From: Helicostylum pulchrum
Lineage: Eukaryota; Mucoromycota; Mucoromycetes; Mucorales; Mucoraceae
Direction of reading: 5' to 3'
NCBI GenBank assembly: GCA_025677825.1
Contig: JAIXMO010000072.1
Span: 54,490 to 118,489, forward strand
DNA length: 64,000 nucleotides
Part shown: in pieces, positions 1 to 9,826 of the stretch
Layout of the letters: every line of letters starts with the position of its first letter
Position numbering within the stretch: the first letter of the stretch is position 1
The notes under the pieces: generated by a model
Database searches by the model: none
What the model was told of the DNA's origin: nothing
What the model saw: only the letters and a program-made list of their open reading frames with translations
Position numbers and translations under genes: made by a program

Positions 1-1604
1 TTCTATCATAAAAGAAGTAATCAGCTAAACCATTTTTTAAAACAGCCAAACCCCCCCCCCCCCTTACATCTAAAAGAGTTTGTTTACGAATACGTTGTTC
101 CTCAGTATTGGATTCCCAATCTTGATAATTTCCAAGATGATACTTTAACTGTTTATCTTTCATGATGATTGTTTCTTCCGTTACATTATTCAAGAACTCA
201 CGATCATGGGAAACTACGACAACAATCATATCACCGGTATCTTTTATAATATATTCTTGAAACCAAAGGATGGCAGGCAGGTCCAAATGGTTAGTAGGTT
301 CATCCAACAAGAGAATATCAGGTTTTATAAACAAACTCTTGGCTAAAGCAATTCGCATACGCCAGCCACCGGAAAATGTCGAAATAAAAGATGTGGATTG
401 TTCTTGACTAAAGCCTAAACCCTTCAATAATTTTTTGGCTCGATTCAATCGTTCTTCTTGATCTACCAACTCCATCTTTTCAAACACTTGAGCAATAATA
501 TCGTTTACCATATCAGGAGTGACATAGTGTTGAGGATCGTTAGCGCAAAAGTCAGCATATTCTTTTTCGAGTCGAACAAGTTCTTTACGAGCCTCACGAC
601 CACGTAAACCGGATCTTTTAATAGCGAGACGGTTTGCTTCGTCTAGCCTGTCTTTTACACGAGATTGAATAATTGAAAATACAACTTTGTTTAATTTTTC
701 ATTTGCTTTCCTTTGATGGCCCGAAGTAGGAGCATGATCACCAATAACGGCACGAAGAACTAATAAAATGTTAAAGCTTGATCCTTTTATACATGTATAA
801 CTATCAAATTACCTTCATATTCTCTAATTGCGATTGTAGCTTCTTTATCGGCACTTAATACTTCTTGAACGACAGTGGTAGACTCATCAAAGTCCTCCAA
901 TTGGGATATATGAAGAATATTCAAGTTTTGAGGTAAACCCACCAGAATATTATCCGCCATGCATTTCATCAGGATGGATTTTCCAACGCCATTTTGTCCG
1001 ACCAAACCATATCTAACCAAAGGTTTTAATTTCAAATGAGCATCGACCAACAAATCATTTTGTCCGATGGATATTTGAATGCCTTGAAGATCGATTTCTT
1101 TATTACTGGTTTCAAGCGTTTCGGTGTGAAATCGACTCTGTTGAGATATTGCTACTAATTCGGGCTCTACTGAAGGTGCAGTAACTTGTTTTCCTTTACC
1201 ACTCTTTCTTGCTGCTCTTCTTTCTGCAAGTGGCATACGTTTTTCTTTTACATGTAGTGTTTCAGAGTTGCTCGGCTGCTTTTTAAAAATAATTTAGAAA
1301 CACACTCAAATAAGGGCCCTTTTGTGCGATTTACCTTTTTATCTTGCTTTAATAAAACAGGAGCTGTATCAATTGCTGATTTATCAACTTTAAATTCGTT
1401 ATTGGCTAACAAGGATCTATAAAAACCGCTCCGAGTCTTATCATTGGTATTAGCATCGATTAAAAAAGGTTCGGTGGTTTCGCGTACTTGGTCGTGGTCG
1501 CTGAGGTTCATATCACCCAGTATACTTCCAATGTAATTTACTGTGTCTTCATCCAAATTGATTTTAAAACTAGATAATTGTGTTTTGAATAATTCTACAA
1601 CCAT
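1..1604 (-). CDS. ABC-F ATPase, Gcn20/ABCF3-like (partial, runs off left edge)
   Basis: Cytosolic, non-transporter ABC-F protein of the translation-linked Gcn20/ABCF3 group. Exons 1335-1604, 813-1278 and 68-759 join in frame (476 codons); a third intron opens at 67 and the rest lies outside the window. The N-terminal region of about 155 residues before the first ABC domain resembles the Gcn20/ABCF3 extension that recruits the Gcn2-activating machinery. The first nucleotide-binding domain shows Walker A (GQNGVGKS), signature (FSGGWRMR), Walker B (LLLDEPTNHLD) and the H-switch (VVSHDRE). The second ABC domain is not visible. The intron at the left edge carries a C13 run (51-63), G13 on the coding strand, just after its GTAAG donor. 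The start is an ATG at 1604. The family call is firm; the assignment to Gcn20 rather than another ABC-F rests on the N-terminus. Confidence 0.88.
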
Positions 1605-1710
1605 ATAGCGATTTGGTAATAGAGGTTCTTTTTTTTTTTTTTTTTTTTGAGTTGGACGGTTTTTTATATGTTGTATTGTTTTTTTTTGCTGCGGTCTACG
1701 CCGCAGTATT

Positions 1711-1803
1711 TTTTTCGGGCCACAGGTAGTGTACTTGGCTTTGTATGATCACATGTTACCCGATCCAAATACAGACCATATACACTACCTGTGGCCCGAA
1801 AAA
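1711..1803. repeat. 93-bp inverted repeat (MITE-like hairpin)
   Basis: Two perfect 23-bp arms, 1711-1733 (TTTTTCGGGCCACAGGTAGT plus GTA) and 1781-1803 (its reverse complement), flank a 47-bp spacer. No coding capacity and no clear target duplication were seen. It could be a very small MITE or a strong RNA hairpin. Confidence 0.8.
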
Positions 1804-1807
1804 TTTA

Positions 1808-1945
1808 GGCTGTGGTGTGGTGAAGCTTGGAGTTCTCTGTCGAGAATACAATTATTCCGCTATATATTGAAATCTTTAACATGTCTGAAATAAAACAACT
1901 TTCTTTTCCTTTCTGTAAATTTCATATTATCTATTTTGTGAAGCT
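1808..1945 (+). repeat. Diverged copy of the APA1/2-type 3' flank
   Basis: This stretch matches, with indels, the sequence just downstream of the APA1/2 stop codon (about 63750-63890). Both share GCTGTG...TGGTGAAG near the start and a 20-base identical core GAAATAAAACAACTTTCTTT (1887 and 63826) followed by a C/T-rich tract, TTCTGTAA and TATTATCTAT. No APA coding sequence is seen upstream here, so it looks like a relic of a duplication or a shared dispersed 3' repeat. Confidence 0.55.
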
Positions 1946-2295
1946 TTAGCTTTAAGTTATCCCATTTTTTAGATTCTTATAACATTTAGAATTGGAACCA
2001 GTCAAAATACAATTTATTGATATAACTATCGATTACAACATTTAGGCCTGAATTATTTATTATTTGAATCATTGTAGCAAGATATCTATAACCCCCCATA
2101 TTATCTATATCTGCTCTACCTTTTAAACCCGATCTCAGCCCAACATTACAGTGGCCCCTAAGAAAAACGTATTTTTTTCCTGCGTTCTCATTTAATCACA
2201 TCAAATCTCAAAAAAAATCTTCGAAATTTCAATTTTTTCTAGTAAAGTTCCATTTTTCCATTTTTCCACTTTACGAAGAGGTTTTTGACTTGTTA

Positions 2296-2490
2296 AGGCT
2301 GCTCCCAAGTAGCCTGTACAGGCTGTAACCCTTTTTATTTTTTTTTGATGAATCACAAACTAGTAGCTTTGTATAATGGATGTGTGACGATTGCGTTACT
2401 GTTTTGTAACGTTACAAATCTTCCATTTTTATTATTATTCCGTATTAGTGATTAATTTTACAGCCTGTACAGGCTACTTGCGAGCGGCCT
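2296..2490. mobile_element. 195-bp MITE with 33-bp TIRs and TTA duplication
   Basis: Terminal inverted repeats 2296-2328 and 2458-2490 match at 31 of 33 positions; each carries the inner palindrome AGCCTGTACAGGCT. The element is bounded by direct TTA copies at 2293-2295 and 2491-2493. A 3-bp TWA duplication with termini beginning AGG fits PIF/Harbinger-type MITEs, though a TA duplication (Tc1/mariner type) cannot be excluded. The interior is AT-rich and noncoding. It sits four bases before the first ATG of Fanzor relic A. Confidence 0.82.
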
Positions 2491-2494
2491 TTAG

Positions 2495-4107
2495 CATGAC
2501 CGTTGGGGACGCTCTTACAGAAGCTCAAAAAAGTATGCGGCGGTTAAAAGATGACATTTGCACATAGTATGAGATTACTTCCGGGTTTGAGAATAGTGCG
2601 AGTATCTGGCTACAAGCTCAACACTCAGGATGAAGAACGTGAACAGAAAAAGCCAAGTAAAACACGGGTTGCAAAAAAAGATAATAAAAAGGCAGACATA
2701 ACTGAATATAAACAGAAACTTAATGATCTGGTTGTTAAAGTGCGGGAATTGTCCAAAGAAAGAAGAGACCTTTATCAGAAGTCTCATAAGAAAAATCAAA
2801 TGAGGATGGATAAAGACAGCTGTGACAGAAGAAGACAAAGAAAATAACCAAGTAATCTACCACAAGGTGAACTACTGAAAGCTGAACAGTCTAAAACTGA
2901 ACTAAAGTTAATCCAAGCCAAAGAGGATCTTCAACAAGCAAAGAGGCAACTGCAGTTACTCAGGAGCACCAACATTGAAACGGAAGACCCTGTCAGCAAA
3001 AAGCGTATTATTGAATACCGAATATGTTGGTATTGATAAGGCTGAAAATTTCACACTTGATAAAGGGTTTTTTAATTCTGGGGACGTTATGTTTTCCGGA
3101 ACAGATAACGGTCTGGTCTCCATGACAGAAACTGTCAATTCTACACCCGAAAGGTTCAGATTCCATTTGAGACTGTATAATCTTTTTTCTGTTCTGGCTG
3201 AAGGTAAGATTGAGGTTTCTGTATTTGATATATTATGTGAATCTAATCCATTAAAACAGATGAACAACCTCAACATGTGTCCCTTTCGGAAGAAAAGAAG
3301 AAATTAGTAATGTTACCTACATCTTTCAAAATATCTGGAAAGGAAATCCAGTTTGGCTCTGGCACTATAAAACGGAGAAAACAGTTGGAAAAAAGCAAGA
3401 ACTTGCCAGGTGAACGTATAAATCATATTGAGAAGAATATGGGGGATAACAGTCTGCATGATGCCAGGTCATTAGATGATATAGAGGCACGCTATAGCAA
3501 CGCCATTCAAGACCAAGAGTACTTTCGTAAATTTTACTACACACCACGAAAGTGTAAACAAAAATATGCACAGGAGCTGGCGAAGCTTTGTTCATCGGGA
3601 CGAAAATTTATCAAAAGCCAGCAAGAAATCATGCCTATTTTTTTTTATTGGTGATCAAGGTCTGGGGATTGGGTCCCGAATTAAAGGAGATGTGAAGTAC
3701 GGTGGAATGTGGAAATCAGTTTCTCATAGTAGATACAATCCGGTGGCAATTACCAATGAGTATAATACCTCGCAAAATTGAATTTTCTGTTTTAAAAAGC
3801 TACTACATCCTCTTGCTCCAGAAAAACCAACCCCTCTGCAATTACTAGTATTAGAGGAGCGTTCAATTGTGTGAATCCCTTCTGTCCTTCTGTAACTGTT
3901 GGCAAGTCTCATCACGAACGCGACTGTGTAATTGCCGCATCAATTGCGTTCTCTGGCCTATCCACTGTTCTTTTTGGTGTAGCCCCACAAAAATTTAAAG
4001 AAAAAATCCATTCCTGTAATACTGATACCTCATTCGTTATCACTGCTACTGACTTTCTGAAAGTGAAACGCAGTTCAAGCAAGTTCGTTATGCGAGACAT
4101 TACTTGA
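2495..4107 (+). pseudogene. Fanzor/TnpB-like nuclease relic A
   Basis: A decayed RNA-guided nuclease-like gene (Fanzor, the eukaryotic relatives of IS605 TnpB). Pieces in order: a short ATG-led stretch with a stop near 2564, a Lys-rich coiled region (about 2615-2840), a further coiled region (about 2870-2990), then a frame with a DNG-type RuvC-I candidate (GTDNGLVSMTETV, about 3101). Next come a long linker, GDQGLGIGSRIKG (about 3650), the ITNEYNTS motif leading into the zinc finger, and finally CVNPFC...RD (RuvC-III, about 3870-3930). Breaks: one extra T in a T9 run (3638-3646) shifts the frame, the first zinc-finger Cys codon is TGA (about 3778), and another frameshift lies near 3870. It is clearly non-functional. 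The family call rests on motif order: Asp-x-Gly, Glu-Tyr-x-Thr-Ser, CxxC...C...C, Arg-Asp. Confidence 0.72.
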
Positions 4108-5489
4108 GGTTTACCCTCACAGTAAAATGCTACAACATACTTACTTTTTTTTTTTGTGGTTAGAGCGAGTATGTTTGTACATATGAGGCTGATAAATCGT
4201 GTATGGTTTGATTCAATATATCCCAATATTTACAATTTTATATAAAGCACCTTTTTCGTTAAAAAGAAAGATATCCATACTATCATTCCAAAATCATGCG
4301 AAGAAGAAATAAAAAAAACTAAATTATAGTAGCACAATCGCGTTAGTAACACTTTAAATCTGTATTAGTAGCTGAATAGGCAATAAGATAATACCCCTAT
4401 ATGGTTTATAGTAAACTTAATAACACGTGTACTTAATATGTATGTATGTTTGCTTTTGTAAGCTCGCCATTTATATTAACGTATAGAGTATATTAGATTA
4501 ACCAACTGTCCGACTGGTTACTTTTTCAAAAGTTACGATTTTATCACAGATTAGTGAAATATACTGATATTACGGAGTAGTCGGTATGTATCTATCGAGT
4601 CTTTTTTTTTTTTTTTGGGAGATTTTTAATAAACTTTAAAGTTTAGCGAGATAAACATTTAAGTATGTAAAACTGCCTTTTTTTTATTGTACACTTTATT
4701 TAGAGCAACATAATAAGAAAGGTCCTTATACAGCCGTTCCACTACTAATTTAAGGATTTAGTGAGTTCTCGACGTACCTTTTTCGTAAAGACTAATGAGA
4801 ATAGACTTTTTTTTTCTTACCTGTAAAAATCTAAATCTATACTTGAGAGGGGAAACCGTGTCCGCTACGGCGATTAAAGAATTGCGGTTCGCATACCGGA
4901 ATAACTTTCCCAGCTGTAATTCGGTAGCTTTAAAGGTAGTAAAACCCAAAGCAATAGAAGGAAGCCCATAGCAGGAACTTGTTGCAACATTTTTTTTTCC
5001 AGTTTATTTATATTGCCAGTTTCATTGTATCAGACCCAGAAGATGCTCGGCAGGAATACATCGTATGCGGTATCTCGTTTGTTCTAGGCTTTTAACATTT
5101 ATCCGTGATAAAAATAAAGCCCTTTGAGATTCTCGTACTTGTTCATAATATTTAAAAGCAATTTTAGTTTTTTATGCTCCTCACTAAATCCTTAAATGAC
5201 AAAAAATGACAAAAAGAGATTGGATGAATGAGAAAAGGATGTAATTTACAGTTATATGGACCGCATTTAGATATTACAACGTCTTTTGAGGCGTGAATCG
5301 GGGAGTATCTCTACCTTAATACAAGTTTTGTACTAGAGTAAAATGTGATATGTACGCTTTGATCCGAAAACTGGACTTTAAGCACTATTTGGATCTCCTT
5401 TGAGGCCCAAAAAAACACACATTAAACAGCCACAGGGATTTTTTGGTGAATTTTTATATTTTTTATATTCGTAATCTCACTTTGCACTA
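4108..5489. other. Intergenic, contains one TIR element
   Basis: AT-rich, with scattered T-tracts and no convincing gene. The only structured item is the TIR-bounded element at 4749-5196. The last 100 bases are the PKR1 promoter region. Confidence 0.6.
4749..5196. mobile_element. 448-bp element with 17-bp TIRs, TA-flanked core
   Basis: Perfect inverted repeats TTTAAGGATTTAGTGAG (4749-4765) and its complement (5180-5196). If the true termini start at AGGATTTAGTGAG, both ends are flanked by TA, as expected for Tc1/mariner-type insertion. The inside includes a 63-codon minus-strand open frame (4758-4949) with no recognised similarity, so it is probably a non-autonomous derivative. Confidence 0.6.
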
Positions 5490-5816
5490 ATGTCGGATGA
5501 ACAACCACTCGAGTTCGAACCAGGACTTGCAGGTGATATAGCCAAGTCCATCATGACACCTGGTTATACCGCAAGCGGAGTGATTCAAATAATGTATTAT
5601 ACGTTTTACGCACTATTTGCAACCCTTATATTTATGATTGTTATGACTCGTGGTAATCCTCATGTGATTGCTTTGTTTTTAATAGCATTGTGCCTATTTG
5701 TTACTATTCGATGGTTAGTGTTTATTGTATTATATTTTTACGTATTGGTTATATTGACTGAAAATAGGTTTATCGCCGAGTTGGAATATTCAAAACGACA
5801 AGATAAAAAAGAATAG
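5490..5816 (+). CDS. PKR1: V-ATPase assembly factor Pkr1-like, ER membrane
   Basis: Small two-pass membrane protein of the Pkr1 family, which helps assemble the V-ATPase Vo sector in the ER. Exons 5490-5713 and 5768-5816 give 90 residues. The diagnostic N-terminal block (AKSIMTPGYTASGVIQI) matches the family's S-I-F-T-P-G-x-T motif and is followed by two hydrophobic segments (about 30-52 and 58-75). Splicing out the 54-base intron (GTTAGT...AATAG) restores the typical ending IRWFIAELE. Reading straight through also stays open but gives a non-family hydrophobic tail, so the spliced form is preferred. It lies convergent to the TCP11-like gene, 87 bases away. Confidence 0.8.
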   Translation: MSDEQPLEFEPGLAGDIAKSIMTPGYTASGVIQIMYYTFYALFATLIFMIVMTRGNPHVIALFLIALCLFVTIRWLVFIVLYFYVLVILTENRFIAELEYSKRQDKKE

Positions 5817-5903
5817 ATTGTTATTATTAAAATATACTCGGGAAGAATAAAAAAAAAAGTTTTTATTATATACAGCAAAAAAAAAAAAAAACCTCGGTTT
5901 TTA

Positions 5904-7708
5904 TTACAGTGACATTCGAACACTAGGTAATAAATAAGTGTACAATGAACCAAAGGCTCGTAAATTGTAGTCAGCAATCGCAGTTAGTTTTTTACCAAGT
6001 TTGGCGATTTCTTTTTCAAGGCCAACAGTTGCGTGTGTGTAATTACAAGAGAGATTTTCAGTTTCACCTTGAGCCATAAAAGTTAAGATGATGGTTCGTA
6101 CGCGATCATACATGATTTTATAAACAGGAGAAGTATTCCGAAGGTTTTGGTTCATCCAATTCGACCAATATTTTGCTTGTTGAATCACATCTTCTTTTGA
6201 TAACGAAGTTTGGTTGGCCATATTACACGCATGCAGAGCCAAATGAAAGCAAGACACTCTACCACTGGCAATGGATGCATCCTTTAATAGTTTTGAATAC
6301 ATGGACTTTAACTGGTTTAAATCTTCTTGCTTTGCTTGCTTTCCAGCCATTAATCGATAAGGCATCAATAATAAGGCAATAACAATAATATTTTGAAATT
6401 CATGTCTTAATTGATGCTTTAAACGTTTTTCATCATAACAAAAGGTAATTGGAAAAGTGCAGGATGGTAAATTCAATGCTGTGATAGTATCATTATCATC
6501 TGTAACCAAGTTTATAATACCTGTGCGAAATATATTTATAAACTGGGTTTCATGGCCTAGTCTTTGGTAGGTACATTTCATCCATTGAGATACAGACGAT
6601 GTGTTTACTTCACCGTTATCGAGTTGGGCAAGGAAAATTTTCCATTCTAAACTGGTGCCATTTTCTATCAAGTAAGGACGATAATAATGCAAGGCCTTAT
6701 TAGCACAATCCTATTATAAAGTGTTAGAACAAGATACTATACATACAAAAAATATATAATGTGTGTACTTACTAATTTTATAGTTTCCAGTGTTAAAAAG
6801 CATATTTCTAGAGCTCTTGCGTATTCATTATCATCTACTAACTTTTGAACTTTAATTGCTTGCTCTGGACAAAGAGGGTGTAAAACGGAATAAAGAAAGC
6901 CGAATTTGAAATCGACATTTAAACAGCCTTGAATTAATTGTTGATGAATTAAATCAGGATCCAAAACTGATAGTATGTAATTTTCAGTGATTTGTTGTGG
7001 CCAATTCCAAATAAATGAAGTGGTAGGATGAGCAGGAAAAGGAGATATTAAAGAAATCAAGATTAAAGATAATTCAGTTAATAAGTTTCTAACCAAAAAG
7101 ATGAGTTGATAGCGATCATCGTTTTCTTCTGTATTTGTTGAGCAAAACTTGATTAAATAATCCAATCTAGTCCAATAGGTCTCTGATTCTTGTCTTTTTT
7201 CCATAGTCAAGTTGGGTCGAAAGGTCAAGTTGGGATCGATTAGTAGGTCATGCCTAATTTGAAGACTTTTAAACAGTTGAGAAACAGATAGTTCAGAAAG
7301 TGCCTCGGCAGTAATAGGTGGAAAATCAAGTTTATTTTTTACAATGCTGATATCACTGTTGGTAGAAATTTTTTTGTTTAAATGAAATTTTCTTTTTCCT
7401 CGTTTAATTTGAAGTGACCATGCCATCTTGACTGCATTAATAAAAGCAAGTCGGTTTTGTGGTGGTGATTGTACATTCCTGTTTCGCTTATTATTGTTGT
7501 TCTGACGTCGTTTGTTGATACTGGTGGCATGGTATGATTTCTTGTTACAGTTGACTGTCGATACAATTACTCCAGTTGGCTTTGGTGAACTTGGATAATT
7601 AAATGTTTCGCTACCTTCAAACTCTGCATTGTTATGCATCAAGACTGGTTCAGGTGATGATTCTTGACTGTTACTATTATGAGTTTGAACAAAATCTTCA
7701 TTCAACAT
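5904..7708 (-). CDS. TCP11/Sok1-family protein
   Basis: T-complex 11 (Tcp11) family protein; the yeast member Sok1 acts genetically downstream of or parallel to protein kinase A. Exons 6773-7708 and 5904-6710 are joined by a 62-base intron (GTAAGT...TAATAG). The first ATG is at 7708; an in-frame GTG four codons upstream is not used as a start here. About 100 N-terminal residues are polar and Asn/Ser-rich. The Tcp11 domain then begins near LQIRHDLLIDPNLTFRPN and continues to the C-terminus (580 residues in total). The 5' flank contains an A23 tract (7741-7763). No regulatory site is evident. Confidence 0.82.
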
Positions 7709-7979
7709 TTTTTGCTGCACAAAACAAAAGAAAAAGAGAAAAAAAAAAAAAAAAAAAAAAAAAGAAAGGAAATAATAAAAATATATACCTTACTCAATGT
7801 ACATTAATTGGGCGAAACATTGAAACAAGCGTAAATCCCCCCACCTCACCCCCTCCAAAAATTCCTTTGATATTGGTTATTATTTGTTGTATGAAAATCT
7901 GATTATGGCTTATTGTTATTATTTTAGCTTAATAACGTTTATTATAGCTTTATTGTTTTATTTATAAAATGTGTCTTTG

Positions 7980-8013
<34 letters not shown>

Positions 8014-8147
8014 GTACTGATAACTAATATATTTTAACTAACTCATATACATATAAATACAGTCTTTTTTTTTTTCCTCGTAACTTTTTATTTGTTTAAT
8101 TTTCGATCAAAATAAAAATTAGCCGATCAATTTGTTAAAAAAAAAAT
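7709..8147. promoter_or_regulatory. Divergent upstream region of the TCP11-like gene and PRM1
   Basis: 439 bases between divergent start codons. Mostly A/T homopolymer (A about 7741-7763, T about 7982-8010). No specific binding site can be named. A small upstream spliced leader for the TCP11-like mRNA is possible because a GTGCAG acceptor-like site precedes its ATG. Confidence 0.4.
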
Positions 8148-9816
8148 ATGCGTGCAACTTTAAATGAAAAATATTCACTTGCTTGGTTACAAATGAGTAC
8201 GATAGTGATATTTACACTGGTTGGTAGCTTACTTTATATTCTCTCACATCTTACGGAATATATGCAAGCATCAAGATCCAGACTAGAAACCGTGTGTGAT
8301 TCTATCAATACAACGTCCGAGCAGATATTCAATACACCGTCCATTTTATTGAACGCCACCATGAAATCAATGCTAACATCAAAGGAAAATATACACCGTA
8401 ATCTTTTAGCAGTCGTTAGTATACTAGAGTCATGTATTGCCTGGTTAGTTCAAACCTATAAATCAACCTATCGTTGTTTGCTTGGATTAGCCCTTCACAC
8501 AGTTCTATCGCTTGTTACACAAATTGCTGACCCGCTGCAAAAGGCAGCACAAGGTATCACTTCTTTTATTACAGGTGGTAATTTTGTCAGTGGTGACTGG
8601 ACTCAATCACTTACCAACACGCAAATTAAAATTGATGATTGGTTTAAAAACGATCATGATATTATACAAGAAATAATTAATAAACCCTTTCAGCTATTAC
8701 AAACACAGATAAATGATACACTTAGTGAATGGCAACCACCAACCTATCAGTTAACCAACTTACAACTGCAAGAACAAACTTGTAATACAGTTAGTTTACT
8801 CGAATCACTTAATAATGTTGAAAATGAATTATCAAACTATATAATAGTTTTGATTGGCATATTATTGGGATCATTATTGGTTTGTATCTTGCTCAATATA
8901 TGGATGATTCGTTTCCGCCAAAAACAAGTAGCACAAATGCGCGCACTCATATTACGATTATTCCGAACTTTACCTATTGATGAAGAAGAGGGTTCCGTAG
9001 TATTGGATAATTATACATTAACCACAAAAACAAAAACAACAACAACGACAACAGAGTTATTTCCATACCGTCTATTTTACTTTATAAGTCGACCAATTGC
9101 TGTCTATTGTTTTTTTGTTGGTACAATAGGCTTAATTACCACTTTTAGTTTAGTACACATATTAGAAACAAAGAGCCAAGAACTTTATCAGCAATTTACT
9201 GTCGAAACTCAACAATGGACTTTGGATGCATCTTCACAATGGACTAATTATGCTATGAATGAGTACCAAAATATCAATTATTGGATAGCTGAAACAGAAT
9301 TAAATTTAAATCAGCATGCTTTTGGTGTAATAAAAAACACGGCAATTACTATAAATGATACCTTGGGAAACGTGGTAGACCAAGTACAAAATTTAATTCA
9401 TACCGTTTTAGGTGGTACACTATTAGAGGAACCTGCAAAAGACTTGACACACTGTTTACTGTTGACTAAAATTGAAAATATAGAAAAGGGTTTAACATGG
9501 ATAGTAAGTAACTATTTACATACTTGGACTAAAAGAATATTATTTGTTTGACGTGTATAACTAACTAACTCTCTTATTATGTATGTAGGTAAATCATGCT
9601 TATATAAATATAACTAGAATTGAAATACCAAACATCAACGAAATGTTGCCGCAAGAAGCTATAAATCAACATATTCGAATTGAAGACTGGTCACTTTCTT
9701 TACCACTAAGAAACCTATACGCTTTTTACTTTATGATGATCAGTATATGGCTTACATGCTTATTAATTGGTATATCATTTCAAGCAGTTAATTATGCAGG
9801 GGGACGTAATAAATAA
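8148..9816 (+). CDS. PRM1: Plasma membrane fusion protein Prm1
   Basis: Multipass membrane protein that promotes plasma-membrane fusion of mating cells in fungi. Exons 8148-9503 and 9589-9816 give 527 residues (yeast Prm1 is about 660). Hydrophobic segments lie at about 16-37, 85-125, 232-254, 312-335 and near the C-terminus (493-515). The match is best in the last third: an Asn-Thr-rich loop (NTAITINDT), GGTLLEEPAKDLTHC and the TKIENIEKGLTWI block, all of which have clear counterparts in yeast Prm1. Several NxT/S sites fit extracellular loops. It converges on the SET/MYND gene with only 10 bases between stop codons. Confidence 0.87.
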
Positions 9817-9826
9817 ACTTTTATTA

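Larger units (their letters stand above)
1605..2295. other. Intergenic, repeat-rich
   Basis: No gene seen. It holds a T-tract upstream of the ABC-F start, a short perfect stem at 1689-1706 (CTGCGG-TCTACG-CCGCAG), the 93-bp inverted repeat at 1711-1803 and a stretch resembling the APA1/2 3'-untranslated region at 1808-1945. Confidence 0.6.

Noticed and set aside
4758..4949. 63-codon minus-strand frame as a gene
   Set aside because: It lies entirely inside the TIR element, with no recognised similarity and no introns or upstream signals.
5714..5767. Unspliced 108-codon reading of the PKR1 gene
   Set aside because: Splicing gives the family-typical IRWFIAELE ending; the intron reading adds only an unmatched hydrophobic stretch.
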